A stretch of 64,000 bases of DNA from Sphaerolaimus hirsutus. Its lineage: Eukaryota > Nematoda > Chromadorea > Monhysterida > Sphaerolaimidae. Under the pieces are notes generated by a model. It ran no database searches and was not told where the DNA came from. It saw only the letters and a list, made by a program, of their open reading frames with translations. Shown piece after piece: positions 1 through 9,050 of this stretch. The position numbers were made by a program, and so were the translations under genes. Position 1 is the stretch's first letter, and every line of letters begins with the position of its first letter. The DNA is taken from assembly GCA_964036195.1 (NCBI GenBank), contig OZ038453.1, positions 21,786,352 through 21,850,351 of the forward strand, written 5' to 3'.

Positions 1-552
1 CTCGAGATTAAGATTTTCAAAGAGCGTACAGAGCGGGAGCACTCGGAAGCGCAAAGCGTTACCGGCGTAATTTCGGCGCTGCGCCAAGCCGGCTTTGAGG
101 CTTTTCAATACGACAATTCGCGTATTGGCGTGAAAGAGGGTGCCACGGCTAGGGTTGAAAAATTACCTTGGTGGAAGTGGGCCAAAAAGCTGTCAGAGGG
201 CTACGGTACTCAGGTGAGCACTGAAAGTAGGGATTCGGGTGTCTCTAGTGCCAACTCAGGCTCCGCCCACTCGAATGTTATGCCGGTTGTCAATTTGGCT
301 AATTTATATAAGACCCCGGCGGGGGCTCCCCAGGGGGGTGGTTCTATGGACCCCGGTCCAAGTACTAGTGGGGCTAGTTCGAGCAGGGGCGGAGTGGTAA
401 TGCGCCCGTTCGCCAGACCATTTAATCGCGGTCGCGGTGCACCGCAGGTCCTTTACAAAAACACGAATGTTATTGATGTGGCGGAGGTCCAGGCTAAACG
501 CGAGGCGTATGCCAAAAAGCAGGCCGAAAGAGTGTCCGAGATGGATACTTAA
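1..552 (+). CDS. ORF1 of Penelope-like element copy 1, C-terminal part
   Basis: The frame is open from the window edge to TAA at 550-552, so the 5' end lies outside the window. It matches residues 109-291 of the 291-residue ATG-initiated part of ORF1 in copy 2, with one visible substitution (His for Arg at codon 40-42). The visible part holds the end of a charged, probably nucleic-acid-binding domain, a Trp/Lys segment (PWWKWAKK), a Ser/Gly-rich linker and an Arg/Gly stretch (RPFNRGRG). It probably acts as the RNA-binding partner of the RT. No named family match could be confirmed. Confidence 0.75.
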   Translation, partial: LEIKIFKERTEREHSEAQSVTGVISALRQAGFEAFQYDNSRIGVKEGATARVEKLPWWKWAKKLSEGYGTQVSTESRDSGVSSANSGSAHSNVMPVVNLANLYKTPAGAPQGGGSMDPGPSTSGASSSRGGVVMRPFARPFNRGRGAPQVLYKNTNVIDVAEVQAKREAYAKKQAERVSEMDT

Positions 553-886
553 GTACGTTTGAAGGTCAATTTTGTGTTGTTATTTTTTAGGCGAGATTAT
601 TCGGTCCCCTGATCGAAATTACATGTTGGTATTGAGCGGGTAACTTTGTTAAATTGCGGGTAGCTGTTTTTCGGGTGAAATTAAGTATTTGATTTAAGTT
701 CGATTTAAGTGATGGATATTTAGATATTCGATAGTTCGAACTAGTTTTTTTAGTTTTTCAGTTGCCATGTGTTGATTTGCCGCATACGATGTATGGCACA
801 CGTGGCAGATGTTTTCACATCAGTGTGGCCGCGAAAAAACGTGGCAGCCCCACGTCAGTAGACACTATGTGGCCTGACAGTAAGCC
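553..886 (+). promoter_or_regulatory. Structured inter-ORF region before the RT ORF, copy 1
   Basis: This 334-nt region between the ORF1 stop and the RT start has stops in the RT frame, including TAA at 881-883, so the RT is not a simple readthrough product. Three stems are visible: 795-801 with 823-830, enclosing 808-812 (GATGT) with 817-821 (ACATC), followed by 839-844 (ACGTGG) with 850-855 (CCACGT). The RT start at 887 lies in a strong GCCATGG context. Internal initiation, reinitiation or a separate transcript are all possible. A GTACGT...TTTTTTAG pair at 553-590 could act as a 38-nt intron just after the stop codon. Confidence 0.45.
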
Positions 887-3700
887 ATGGGTGGGGCACT
901 GTCAGTAAACTCACCTGCCACAAATATGAGAAATACGGTATTGATGTTAGATGATTGCGATGTTCCCAAATTTAGATTCGTTAATCTGGATTCTTGTGTA
1001 GAGGCCAAAAAATGCACCAGACGTACATGTACAGTCTGTTTAAATACAGATGTCGAAAAATACTGGACATCAACTTTGACTGGAAGGCATTTTGGTGTCT
1101 ATACAGAAAATTTAGGTTTAACATGTGACACTGTAAGTGTCATCTATGTGATTACCTGTAGAAAGTGTAAAATACAGTATGTAGGTCAAACCGCTAGAAA
1201 ATTTAGAGATAGAATGTTGGAACACTTAAGAAATATTAGAAATAAAAAACCGCAACTAATTTACAAACATTTTTCGGGTACAAGTTTGTGTGGGATTGCA
1301 GATTTTGAATGTAAAATTATTGCAACTACAAATTCGGGTGCACTTAGACAGTTAGAAAAAATTATGATGTTGGTCGGAAATACAGTTTTTCCGTTTGGTT
1401 TAAATGATTGTGTTCCTGGACTAGGAAACGTGAGTGAAATTTTTCCGGATGTGGACAGAATGAAGTTCTGTCCGTATTTCTCTATTAAAGTACCTAGGCG
1501 TAAGCGTCCCCGGGGTAATGCACATCGACGCACTCACTGTACATGTGATGATGTAAAAAACGTATTGATGTCTTGTAACAGCTACTCGGGATATAGTATT
1601 TATAGACGGCTTTACAATTTGTTCCAACAAACCCGAAATACTGTTTGGAAGGAAGCTGTCGATACTTGTGTTGTGTTGTTTAATAAAAAACTGGAAAATT
1701 TTGTGTCTTGTATTGATTTTTCACATTCAAAAATTAATAAGCGACCCAAAATTAAAGTAGGATACAGGATGGTACTTGAATACAAAAACAGAGTATCTGA
1801 TAAGGTATCACTTAAACGTGTTTTGCGAAAAAATCGTGTGAAAAATACACTGCCGACTTCTGTGTGGAATGAATTGGACCATGTGTCCATTGTGTTTAGA
1901 TATGAAGCCCCCATTATGTTGAAACTGTGTAACTACACAGCTAGACTTCGTAAATTAGATATGGATGAATTTCTGCGCGTACTGGAACGGAGGTGTACTT
2001 GTGAGTCGAAATCAGCTTTCTATTCGATGCAACATGGACATGTTTTAACTGGGGATGTAAATATAGTGGTAAATGATAAGTTGAGGTCGTTATTTGGCAA
2101 GGGGGCAAAATTTAGGGCCCCTAGGGTTGACAATAAGGAATCTGTGTACTTCAGCTTCATTAAAGCGTTGGGAGGGCTTTTAGCCTACCTCAAAAGAAAA
2201 ATAGGTGATGGTTTGTTTGTTCAGCAGTTTGTATCTGCATTCAAAGCAGAACTACGGAATCAGATATTCAAAATCCCAGTTGAAAATACTGCTTGTGTTT
2301 CCTATTTAGATTGTTGGAAGGATTTGGAATCGTTGCAAAGTGTCTACATAATTGTACCTGTAGATAAGGCTGCAAATAATTATGCTTTTGTGTGTGCAAG
2401 GTTTTATTTTGAGACACTGGCAAAGGATCTAGGTTTCGATTTTGAATCTAAGGTGTTCAACGATAGTTTGTCTTATAAGTGTGAAGGTGAAAAACGGGTG
2501 CATCTTTCATCGCTGATGAAAAGACATCGTGAAATGACAACTAGGTATGCATTTGCTATGGAAAGTTTTACAGAAACTGTTCCACTATTTTTTGCCACAG
2601 TTAAAATGCATAAAAATCCGGCAAAATTTAGGTTTGTTAGTGGTGCTAAAAAGTCAAGTACTAAACCACTGTGCTTACTGGCATCAAATATTTTACAGTC
2701 TCTACTTAAGATGTTGAAAGCTTACTGTGCAGTGTTTGATAGTCGCAATGGTGTAAAAAGCTACTGGACAGTGGAAAGTAGTCTAGATGCATTATCTAAG
2801 TTAAATATGTGGATAAATAGCGAAATTCAAACTGCATTTACTGCTGATTTCACTACACTGTTCCCCAAACTGCCTTTTTCTGTGATGGTACAGAGCATAA
2901 AAGATGCAATTAGTCTCTTAATCAAGTCTGATTTTATTAATGTATTTAAGCGGCATATTTCGGTTGACGTGAAGGCTAAAAAACGAGCAATTGTCACACT
3001 GTCACGTGTGGAATTGCTGGAAGTACTCGTTTTGAGTATTGAGGAGAATTTTGTTGAGTTTGGATCATGTATTTTTCGCCAAACATGCGGCATACCGGCT
3101 GGGGGAGCTCATTCCCCCGCACTTGCCAACTTGACATTGTCAATACTTGAGTTTAATTATGTCAAACGACATTTACGTGATGTAAACATTGCTATGACAC
3201 GTCGAATTTTCAGATACGTTGACGATTGTTTGGCTGTTAATATTCCAAACTTTTTGGAAATTTGTAAGGATGTTTATCCAGACTCATTACCACTTGAGAT
3301 AGCTTCAGATCCGTCAACTGGGTTGTGTCCATTTTTAGACCTGGAACTGATGTTTGACAACTCGGTTTTGAAATACAGAAATTATGACAAACGTAGACTG
3401 TTTCCATTCAACGTAAATCGACTGATTTTTCCAGATTCAAACGTTTCAATTAAACTAATTGATGGCATAATTATAGGAGCGCTGGTGCGTTTCAGCAGAA
3501 CTAGTATAGATCAGTCATTTTTTGAGGTGGTTGTTAGGGAACTGGTGGAAACGCTGATAAAAAACGGCTGGGAAATTACTGTATTTTTACGGGCTTTTAA
3601 ACGCTTTTCAGAAACCAAACCAACGCTGGCTAATAAAATGGATATTAGCAATGGCATGAACTCTAAGCGGTTTCTGCAGAAAGTGCTGTTTCGCCCGTGA
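887..3700 (+). CDS. Penelope-like polyprotein: N-terminal GIY-YIG endonuclease plus reverse transcriptase (copy 1)
   Basis: Intact ORF of 937 residues. The N-terminus has clustered cysteines (C37, C43, C48, C51). A GIY-YIG endonuclease core follows: VIYVITC at 85-91, C91xxC94, YVGQT at 98-102, and R109/H113. An HCTC motif lies at 217-220. RT landmarks are GKGAKFR near 404-410, PVDKAANN at 491-498, LFFATVKMHK at 567-576, motif A FTADFTTL with D654, motif B CGIPAGGAHSPALANL at 734-749, motif C FRYVDD with D779 and D780, and FLDLEL at 816-821. Endonuclease before RT is the order described for Naiad/Chlamys elements; classical Penelope elements have it at the C-terminus. It would nick target DNA and copy element RNA in the nucleus. 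Compared with copy 2 it has Pro122 and Arg773. Confidence 0.92.
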   Translation: MGGALSVNSPATNMRNTVLMLDDCDVPKFRFVNLDSCVEAKKCTRRTCTVCLNTDVEKYWTSTLTGRHFGVYTENLGLTCDTVSVIYVITCRKCKIQYVGQTARKFRDRMLEHLRNIRNKKPQLIYKHFSGTSLCGIADFECKIIATTNSGALRQLEKIMMLVGNTVFPFGLNDCVPGLGNVSEIFPDVDRMKFCPYFSIKVPRRKRPRGNAHRRTHCTCDDVKNVLMSCNSYSGYSIYRRLYNLFQQTRNTVWKEAVDTCVVLFNKKLENFVSCIDFSHSKINKRPKIKVGYRMVLEYKNRVSDKVSLKRVLRKNRVKNTLPTSVWNELDHVSIVFRYEAPIMLKLCNYTARLRKLDMDEFLRVLERRCTCESKSAFYSMQHGHVLTGDVNIVVNDKLRSLFGKGAKFRAPRVDNKESVYFSFIKALGGLLAYLKRKIGDGLFVQQFVSAFKAELRNQIFKIPVENTACVSYLDCWKDLESLQSVYIIVPVDKAANNYAFVCARFYFETLAKDLGFDFESKVFNDSLSYKCEGEKRVHLSSLMKRHREMTTRYAFAMESFTETVPLFFATVKMHKNPAKFRFVSGAKKSSTKPLCLLASNILQSLLKMLKAYCAVFDSRNGVKSYWTVESSLDALSKLNMWINSEIQTAFTADFTTLFPKLPFSVMVQSIKDAISLLIKSDFINVFKRHISVDVKAKKRAIVTLSRVELLEVLVLSIEENFVEFGSCIFRQTCGIPAGGAHSPALANLTLSILEFNYVKRHLRDVNIAMTRRIFRYVDDCLAVNIPNFLEICKDVYPDSLPLEIASDPSTGLCPFLDLELMFDNSVLKYRNYDKRRLFPFNVNRLIFPDSNVSIKLIDGIIIGALVRFSRTSIDQSFFEVVVRELVETLIKNGWEITVFLRAFKRFSETKPTLANKMDISNGMNSKRFLQKVLFRP

Positions 3701-4230
3701 AATACTTGATTTTTTGTGTTTTTCCTGTTGCGCAGTTATTTGTATCCATATTTGGTACGAAAGTGACTTTACGTGAAATAAAAAGAAAATTTGATCGCGG
3801 ACACACGTTACGGCTAATTTGTGGGTCGGTTGTACTACCGCTGACATATCTGGATCTTCTGGTGATTGAAGTGTGTTTTTAATTCATGTTTTTACGTGTT
3901 TGAGGCACAGTTTTACCTGGCGCACATACAGATGCGACCTTCCTTTGGCACCAGACGCGGGTCGGCAAATTTTTCGACATCGCGTGGCCAGAACAATAGG
4001 CGGAGCTTCAAGCGGGCCAGAGTGGCTTCAAACAGTCCTCCAATGAGGGGTAGAGGCGGTCAGGTGGGTGAGGCTTCATTTTTGACTCGTTTTTGGTCGT
4101 TCGAGGAAAAGTAGGGGTATTGTAGGGTTGGTTTATTTTGGAAAGGGGTTTCCAAACTGAGGAGTCCTGGACCCCTGTGTGCAATGGTCTTTGGAGAAGG
4201 ACGAAACCATTGCTTTTCGCATAGTGTAAA
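3701..4230 (+). promoter_or_regulatory. 3' region of copy 1, probable promoter and first exon for the next tandem unit
   Basis: This stretch follows the RT stop. It contains a 44-codon RG-rich exon (3932-4063) that splices in frame to ORF1 of copy 2, then the donor GTGGGT at 4064, and a terminal hairpin at 4181-4213. Transcription of copy 2 should therefore start upstream of 3932, inside copy 1. No convincing TATA box was seen. In Penelope-like elements the repeated end in tandem arrays is called a pseudo-LTR and is thought to carry the promoter; applying that here is inference. Confidence 0.5.
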
Positions 4231-5389
4231 TTGAGTTTATTGCTAGTTGGGTAATCCGCTGTGGGTAACCCGCGTTACCTAACATAGTGAACGGTGGTAG
4301 TGTTTGTGCACGAGTGTTTGGATGCATGCTCAGCGTCTCCATACACAGTAAAACATGTGTGTCGCACGCTCACGTCTTCACACTAGCTGTTTTCAAACTT
4401 AGTCATCTGCATGCTCAGCGTCTGATGACATTCTTTCCTTGTAGAACAACGCTCAACGAGGTTCGAGGGGTGGTCGCGGGGGGGACGTAATCCGCAGAAA
4501 AGAGTATAACGCGATGATTCAAACTCAAAATACCCATCGCCGTATTCTGGAAAAAGTAGAAGAATTTGCCGCTGATTGTTGGCTGATTTTCAAGGGAATA
4601 CCTGTGACGGAGGTACCCTTAAAGGACATGCTCAGTGATATTTTTATAAATGGGCTAGGGTGTACTGCCGAGGAATTTGGTTTGATGTATAAGTATAGAA
4701 GGCTCCCAAGCAAGGACGTTAAGGTGTCCGTGTGGAACCCGATGCTCGTCAATGACATTGTTCAAGTTCGGCGCCAAAAAATGGCCGAAAAAGGTTATTA
4801 TTTGATCGTGAATGACGAACAGGGCAATCCGCTGCACCTCGAGATTAAGATTTTCAAAGAGCGTACAGAGCGGGAGCGCTCGGAAGCGCAAAGCGTTACC
4901 GGCGTAATTTCGGCGCTGCGCCAAGCCGGCTTTGAGGCTTTTCAATACGACAATTCGCGTATTGGCGTGAAAGAGGGTGCCACGGCTAGGGTTGAAAAAT
5001 TACCTTGGTGGAAGTGGGCCAAAAAGCTGTCAGAGGGCTACGGTACTCAGGTGAGCACTGAAAGTAGGGATTCGGGTGTCTCTAGTGCCAACTCAGGCTC
5101 CGCCCACTCGAATGTTATGCCGGTTGTCAATTTGGCTAATTTATATAAGACCCCGGCGGGGGCTCCCCAGGGGGGTGGTTCTATGGACCCCGGTCCAAGT
5201 ACTAGTGGGGCTAGTTCGAGCAGGGGCGGAGTGGTAATGCGCCCGTTCGCCAGACCATTTAATCGCGGTCGCGGTGCACCGCAGGTCCTTTACAAAAACA
5301 CGAATGTTATTGATGTGGCGGAGGTCCAGGCTAAACGCGAGGCGTATGCCAAAAAGCAGGCCGAAAGAGTGTCCGAGATGGATACTTAA
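3932..5389 (+). CDS. ORF1 of Penelope-like element copy 2, spliced across the tandem junction
   Basis: Two exons are proposed: 3932-4063 (44 codons) and 4445-5389. The frame of the ATG at 4514 runs upstream without a stop for 23 codons, exactly to the TAG of a good acceptor (ttctttccttgtag, ending 4444). The donor CAG|GTGGGT at 4063/4064 keeps phase 0. The product would be 358 residues: an Arg/Gly-rich N-terminus on both sides of the junction, a folded middle domain (WLIFKGIP, YKYRRLPSKDVKV, EKGYYLIVNDEQG, RIGVKEG) and a low-complexity Ser/Gly/Arg tail. The middle reads like the RRM plus C-terminal domain layout of L1-type ORF1 RNA-binding proteins; that is pattern recognition, not a search result. 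Without splicing, the ATG at 4514 gives 291 residues. Confidence 0.7.
4064..4444 (+). other. Intron spanning the junction between tandem retroelement copies
   Basis: This 381-nt predicted intron has the donor GTGGGT and the acceptor TTCTTTCCTTGTAG. It contains the terminal hairpin of copy 1 and the 5' end of copy 2. It also holds a 16-bp direct repeat (TGCATGCTCAGCGTCT) at 4323-4338 and 4408-4423, and a small hairpin GGTAAC-CCGC-GTTACC at 4264-4279. Both flanking exons are RG-rich and in phase. Confidence 0.65.
4181..4213 (+). other. Terminal hairpin of the retroelement, copy 1
   Basis: GCAATGGT pairs with ACCATTGC. Inside it, GTCTTT can pair with AAGGAC around a GGAG loop, leaving GAA unpaired. 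It ends 17 bp before the element end and recurs at 9018-9050. It could be a 3' recognition structure for the RT or a processing element. The GUC and GAAAC flanks recall a hammerhead ribozyme stem III, but the central CUGAUGA core is absent. Confidence 0.55.
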
Positions 5390-5723
5390 GTACGTTTGAA
5401 GGTCAATTTTGTGTTGTTATTTTTTAGGCGAGATTATTCGGTCCCCTGATCGAAATTACATGTTGGTATTGAGCGGGTAACTTTGTTAAATTGCGGGTAG
5501 CTGTTTTTCGGGTGAAATTAAGTATTTGATTTAAGTTCGATTTAAGTGATGGATATTTAGATATTCGATAGTTCGAACTAGTTTTTTTAGTTTTTCAGTT
5601 GCCATGTGTTGATTTGCCGCATACGATGTATGGCACACGTGGCAGATGTTTTCACATCAGTGTGGCCGCGAAAAAACGTGGCAGCCCCACGTCAGTAGAC
5701 ACTATGTGGCCTGACAGTAAGCC
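5390..5723 (+). promoter_or_regulatory. Structured inter-ORF region before the RT ORF, copy 2
   Basis: It is the counterpart of 553-886. The same stems lie at 5632-5667 and 5676-5692, and the RT start again sits in GCCATGG. Confidence 0.45.
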
Positions 5724-8537
5724 ATGGGTGGGGCACTGTCAGTAAACTCACCTGCCACAAATATGAGAAATACGGTATTGATGTTAGATGATTGCGATGT
5801 TCCCAAATTTAGATTCGTTAATCTGGATTCTTGTGTAGAGGCCAAAAAATGCACCAGACGTACATGTACAGTCTGTTTAAATACAGATGTCGAAAAATAC
5901 TGGACATCAACTTTGACTGGAAGGCATTTTGGTGTCTATACAGAAAATTTAGGTTTAACATGTGACACTGTAAGTGTCATCTATGTGATTACCTGTAGAA
6001 AGTGTAAAATACAGTATGTAGGTCAAACCGCTAGAAAATTTAGAGATAGAATGTTGGAACACTTAAGAAATATTAGAAATAAAAAACTGCAACTAATTTA
6101 CAAACATTTTTCGGGTACAAGTTTGTGTGGGATTGCAGATTTTGAATGTAAAATTATTGCAACTACAAATTCGGGTGCACTTAGACAGTTAGAAAAAATT
6201 ATGATGTTGGTCGGAAATACAGTTTTTCCGTTTGGTTTAAATGATTGTGTTCCTGGACTAGGAAACGTGAGTGAAATTTTTCCGGATGTGGACAGAATGA
6301 AGTTCTGTCCGTATTTCTCTATTAAAGTACCTAGGCGTAAGCGTCCCCGGGGTAATGCACATCGACGCACTCACTGTACATGTGATGATGTAAAAAACGT
6401 ATTGATGTCTTGTAACAGCTACTCGGGATATAGTATTTATAGACGGCTTTACAATTTGTTCCAACAAACCCGAAATACTGTTTGGAAGGAAGCTGTCGAT
6501 ACTTGTGTTGTGTTGTTTAATAAAAAACTGGAAAATTTTGTGTCTTGTATTGATTTTTCACATTCAAAAATTAATAAGCGACCCAAAATTAAAGTAGGAT
6601 ACAGGATGGTACTTGAATACAAAAACAGAGTATCTGATAAGGTATCACTTAAACGTGTTTTGCGAAAAAATCGTGTGAAAAATACACTGCCGACTTCTGT
6701 GTGGAATGAATTGGACCATGTGTCCATTGTGTTTAGATATGAAGCCCCCATTATGTTGAAACTGTGTAACTACACAGCTAGACTTCGTAAATTAGATATG
6801 GATGAATTTCTGCGCGTACTGGAACGGAGGTGTACTTGTGAGTCGAAATCAGCTTTCTATTCGATGCAACATGGACATGTTTTAACTGGGGATGTAAATA
6901 TAGTGGTAAATGATAAGTTGAGGTCGTTATTTGGCAAGGGGGCAAAATTTAGGGCCCCTAGGGTTGACAATAAGGAATCTGTGTACTTCAGCTTCATTAA
7001 AGCGTTGGGAGGGCTTTTAGCCTACCTCAAAAGAAAAATAGGTGATGGTTTGTTTGTTCAGCAGTTTGTATCTGCATTCAAAGCAGAACTACGGAATCAG
7101 ATATTCAAAATCCCAGTTGAAAATACTGCTTGTGTTTCCTATTTAGATTGTTGGAAGGATTTGGAATCGTTGCAAAGTGTCTACATAATTGTACCTGTAG
7201 ATAAGGCTGCAAATAATTATGCTTTTGTGTGTGCAAGGTTTTATTTTGAGACACTGGCAAAGGATCTAGGTTTCGATTTTGAATCTAAGGTGTTCAACGA
7301 TAGTTTGTCTTATAAGTGTGAAGGTGAAAAACGGGTGCATCTTTCATCGCTGATGAAAAGACATCGTGAAATGACAACTAGGTATGCATTTGCTATGGAA
7401 AGTTTTACAGAAACTGTTCCACTATTTTTTGCCACAGTTAAAATGCATAAAAATCCGGCAAAATTTAGGTTTGTTAGTGGTGCTAAAAAGTCAAGTACTA
7501 AACCACTGTGCTTACTGGCATCAAATATTTTACAGTCTCTACTTAAGATGTTGAAAGCTTACTGTGCAGTGTTTGATAGTCGCAATGGTGTAAAAAGCTA
7601 CTGGACAGTGGAAAGTAGTCTAGATGCATTATCTAAGTTAAATATGTGGATAAATAGCGAAATTCAAACTGCATTTACTGCTGATTTCACTACACTGTTC
7701 CCCAAACTGCCTTTTTCTGTGATGGTACAGAGCATAAAAGATGCAATTAGTCTCTTAATCAAGTCTGATTTTATTAATGTATTTAAGCGGCATATTTCGG
7801 TTGACGTGAAGGCTAAAAAACGAGCAATTGTCACACTGTCACGTGTGGAATTGCTGGAAGTACTCGTTTTGAGTATTGAGGAGAATTTTGTTGAGTTTGG
7901 ATCATGTATTTTTCGCCAAACATGCGGCATACCGGCTGGGGGAGCTCATTCCCCCGCACTTGCCAACTTGACATTGTCAATACTTGAGTTTAATTATGTC
8001 AAACGACATTTACGTGATGTAAACATTGCTATGACACGTCAAATTTTCAGATACGTTGATGATTGTTTGGCTGTTAATATTCCAAACTTTTTGGAAATTT
8101 GTAAGGATGTTTATCCAGACTCATTACCACTTGAGATAGCTTCAGATCCGTCAACTGGGTTGTGTCCATTTTTAGACCTGGAACTGATGTTTGACAACTC
8201 GGTTTTGAAATACAGAAATTATGACAAACGTAGACTGTTTCCATTCAACGTAAATCGACTGATTTTTCCAGATTCAAACGTTTCAATTAAACTAATTGAT
8301 GGCATAATTATAGGAGCGCTGGTGCGTTTCAGCAGAACTAGTATAGATCAGTCATTTTTTGAGGTGGTTGTTAGGGAACTGGTGGAAACGCTGATAAAAA
8401 ACGGCTGGGAAATTACTGTATTTTTACGGGCTTTTAAACGCTTTTCAGAAACCAAACCAACGCTGGCTAATAAAATGGATATTAGCAATGGCATGAACTC
8501 TAAGCGGTTTCTGCAGAAAGTGCTGTTTCGCCCGTGA
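5724..8537 (+). CDS. Penelope-like polyprotein: N-terminal GIY-YIG endonuclease plus reverse transcriptase (copy 2)
   Basis: Intact 937-residue ORF with the same domain order as copy 1: cysteine cluster, GIY-YIG core near residues 85-115, HCTC, and RT with motif A D654, motif B GIPAGG and motif C YVDD (D779, D780). Two residues differ from copy 1: Leu122 for Pro next to the endonuclease, and Gln773 for Arg six residues before the catalytic aspartates. In-frame UGA selenocysteine codons, reported for some Naiads, are absent. It probably acts with the ORF1 product of the same unit. Either copy could be the active one. Confidence 0.92.
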   Translation: MGGALSVNSPATNMRNTVLMLDDCDVPKFRFVNLDSCVEAKKCTRRTCTVCLNTDVEKYWTSTLTGRHFGVYTENLGLTCDTVSVIYVITCRKCKIQYVGQTARKFRDRMLEHLRNIRNKKLQLIYKHFSGTSLCGIADFECKIIATTNSGALRQLEKIMMLVGNTVFPFGLNDCVPGLGNVSEIFPDVDRMKFCPYFSIKVPRRKRPRGNAHRRTHCTCDDVKNVLMSCNSYSGYSIYRRLYNLFQQTRNTVWKEAVDTCVVLFNKKLENFVSCIDFSHSKINKRPKIKVGYRMVLEYKNRVSDKVSLKRVLRKNRVKNTLPTSVWNELDHVSIVFRYEAPIMLKLCNYTARLRKLDMDEFLRVLERRCTCESKSAFYSMQHGHVLTGDVNIVVNDKLRSLFGKGAKFRAPRVDNKESVYFSFIKALGGLLAYLKRKIGDGLFVQQFVSAFKAELRNQIFKIPVENTACVSYLDCWKDLESLQSVYIIVPVDKAANNYAFVCARFYFETLAKDLGFDFESKVFNDSLSYKCEGEKRVHLSSLMKRHREMTTRYAFAMESFTETVPLFFATVKMHKNPAKFRFVSGAKKSSTKPLCLLASNILQSLLKMLKAYCAVFDSRNGVKSYWTVESSLDALSKLNMWINSEIQTAFTADFTTLFPKLPFSVMVQSIKDAISLLIKSDFINVFKRHISVDVKAKKRAIVTLSRVELLEVLVLSIEENFVEFGSCIFRQTCGIPAGGAHSPALANLTLSILEFNYVKRHLRDVNIAMTRQIFRYVDDCLAVNIPNFLEICKDVYPDSLPLEIASDPSTGLCPFLDLELMFDNSVLKYRNYDKRRLFPFNVNRLIFPDSNVSIKLIDGIIIGALVRFSRTSIDQSFFEVVVRELVETLIKNGWEITVFLRAFKRFSETKPTLANKMDISNGMNSKRFLQKVLFRP

Positions 8538-8768
8538 AATACTTGATTTTTTGTGTTTTTCCTGTTGCGCAGTTATTTGTATCCATATTTGGTACGAAAG
8601 TGACTTTACGTGAAATAAAAAGAAAATTTGATCGCGGACACACGTTACGGCTAATTTGTGGGTCGGTTGTACTACCGCTGACATATCTGGATCTTCTGGT
8701 GATTGAAGTGTGTTTTTAATTCATGTTTTTACGTGTTTGAGGCACAGTTTTACCTGGCGCACATACAG

Positions 8769-8900
8769 ATGCGACCTTCCTTTGGCACCAGACGCGGGTC
8801 GGCAAATTTTTCGACATCGCGTGGCCAGAACAATAGGCGGAGCTTCAAGCGGGCCAGAGTGGCTTCAAACAGTCCTCCAATGAGGGGTAGAGGCGGTCAG
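8769..8900 (+). other. Orphan RG-rich first exon of ORF1 at the 3' end of copy 2
   Basis: Identical in position to the exon at 3932-4063, with the ATG at 8769 and the donor CAG|GTGGGT at 8901. No third element copy follows, so it has no ORF1 acceptor downstream. It could splice into flanking host sequence. Confidence 0.5.
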
Positions 8901-9017
8901 GTGGGTGAGGCTTCATTTTTGACTCGTTTTTGGTCGTTCGAGGAAAAGTAGGGGTATTGTAGGGTTGGTTTATTTTGGAAAGGGGTTTCCAAACTGAGGA
9001 GTCCTGGACCCCTGTGT

Positions 9018-9050
9018 GCAATGGTCTTTGGAGAAGGACGAAACCATTGC
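9018..9050 (+). other. Terminal hairpin of the retroelement, copy 2
   Basis: Same sequence and spacing to the element end as 4181-4213: a GCAATGGT / ACCATTGC stem with an inner GTCTTT / AAGGAC stem. Confidence 0.55.

Larger units (their letters stand above)
1..4230 (+). mobile_element. Penelope-like element (Naiad type), upstream tandem copy, 5' cut by window
   Basis: Position 1 equals position 4838 of the next copy, and the two copies match at an offset of 4,837 bp. The visible part holds the end of ORF1, a structured inter-ORF region, the GIY-YIG/RT ORF and a 3' region with a terminal hairpin. The 3' end is placed at 4230 because copies 1 and 2 diverge right after the shared 'atagtgtaaa'. 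Differences seen from copy 2 are 41 (A/G), 1251 (C/T), 3204 (G/A) and 3223 (C/T), so the array is young or homogenised. Both RT frames are intact. Tandem arrangement is known for Penelope-like elements; the Naiad assignment is inferred from the N-terminal endonuclease. Confidence 0.85.

Noticed and set aside
1261-1914. Minus-strand ORFs inside the RT gene
   Set aside because: They are shadows of the RT reading frame with no protein-like features.
3697-3882. 61-codon frame overlapping the RT stop
   Set aside because: No ATG and no motif. It would need a frameshift, and identity between the two copies is explained by their recent origin.
3866-4114. 82-codon frame as an independent small protein
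   Set aside because: The part from 3932 is better explained as the first exon of ORF1; the part after the donor is intronic.
4422-4444. CTGATGA followed by a flanking AGCGT/ACGCT pair as a hammerhead ribozyme
   Set aside because: There is no GAAA at the required place and no stem III. The segment is better explained as the branch and polypyrimidine region of the ORF1 acceptor.
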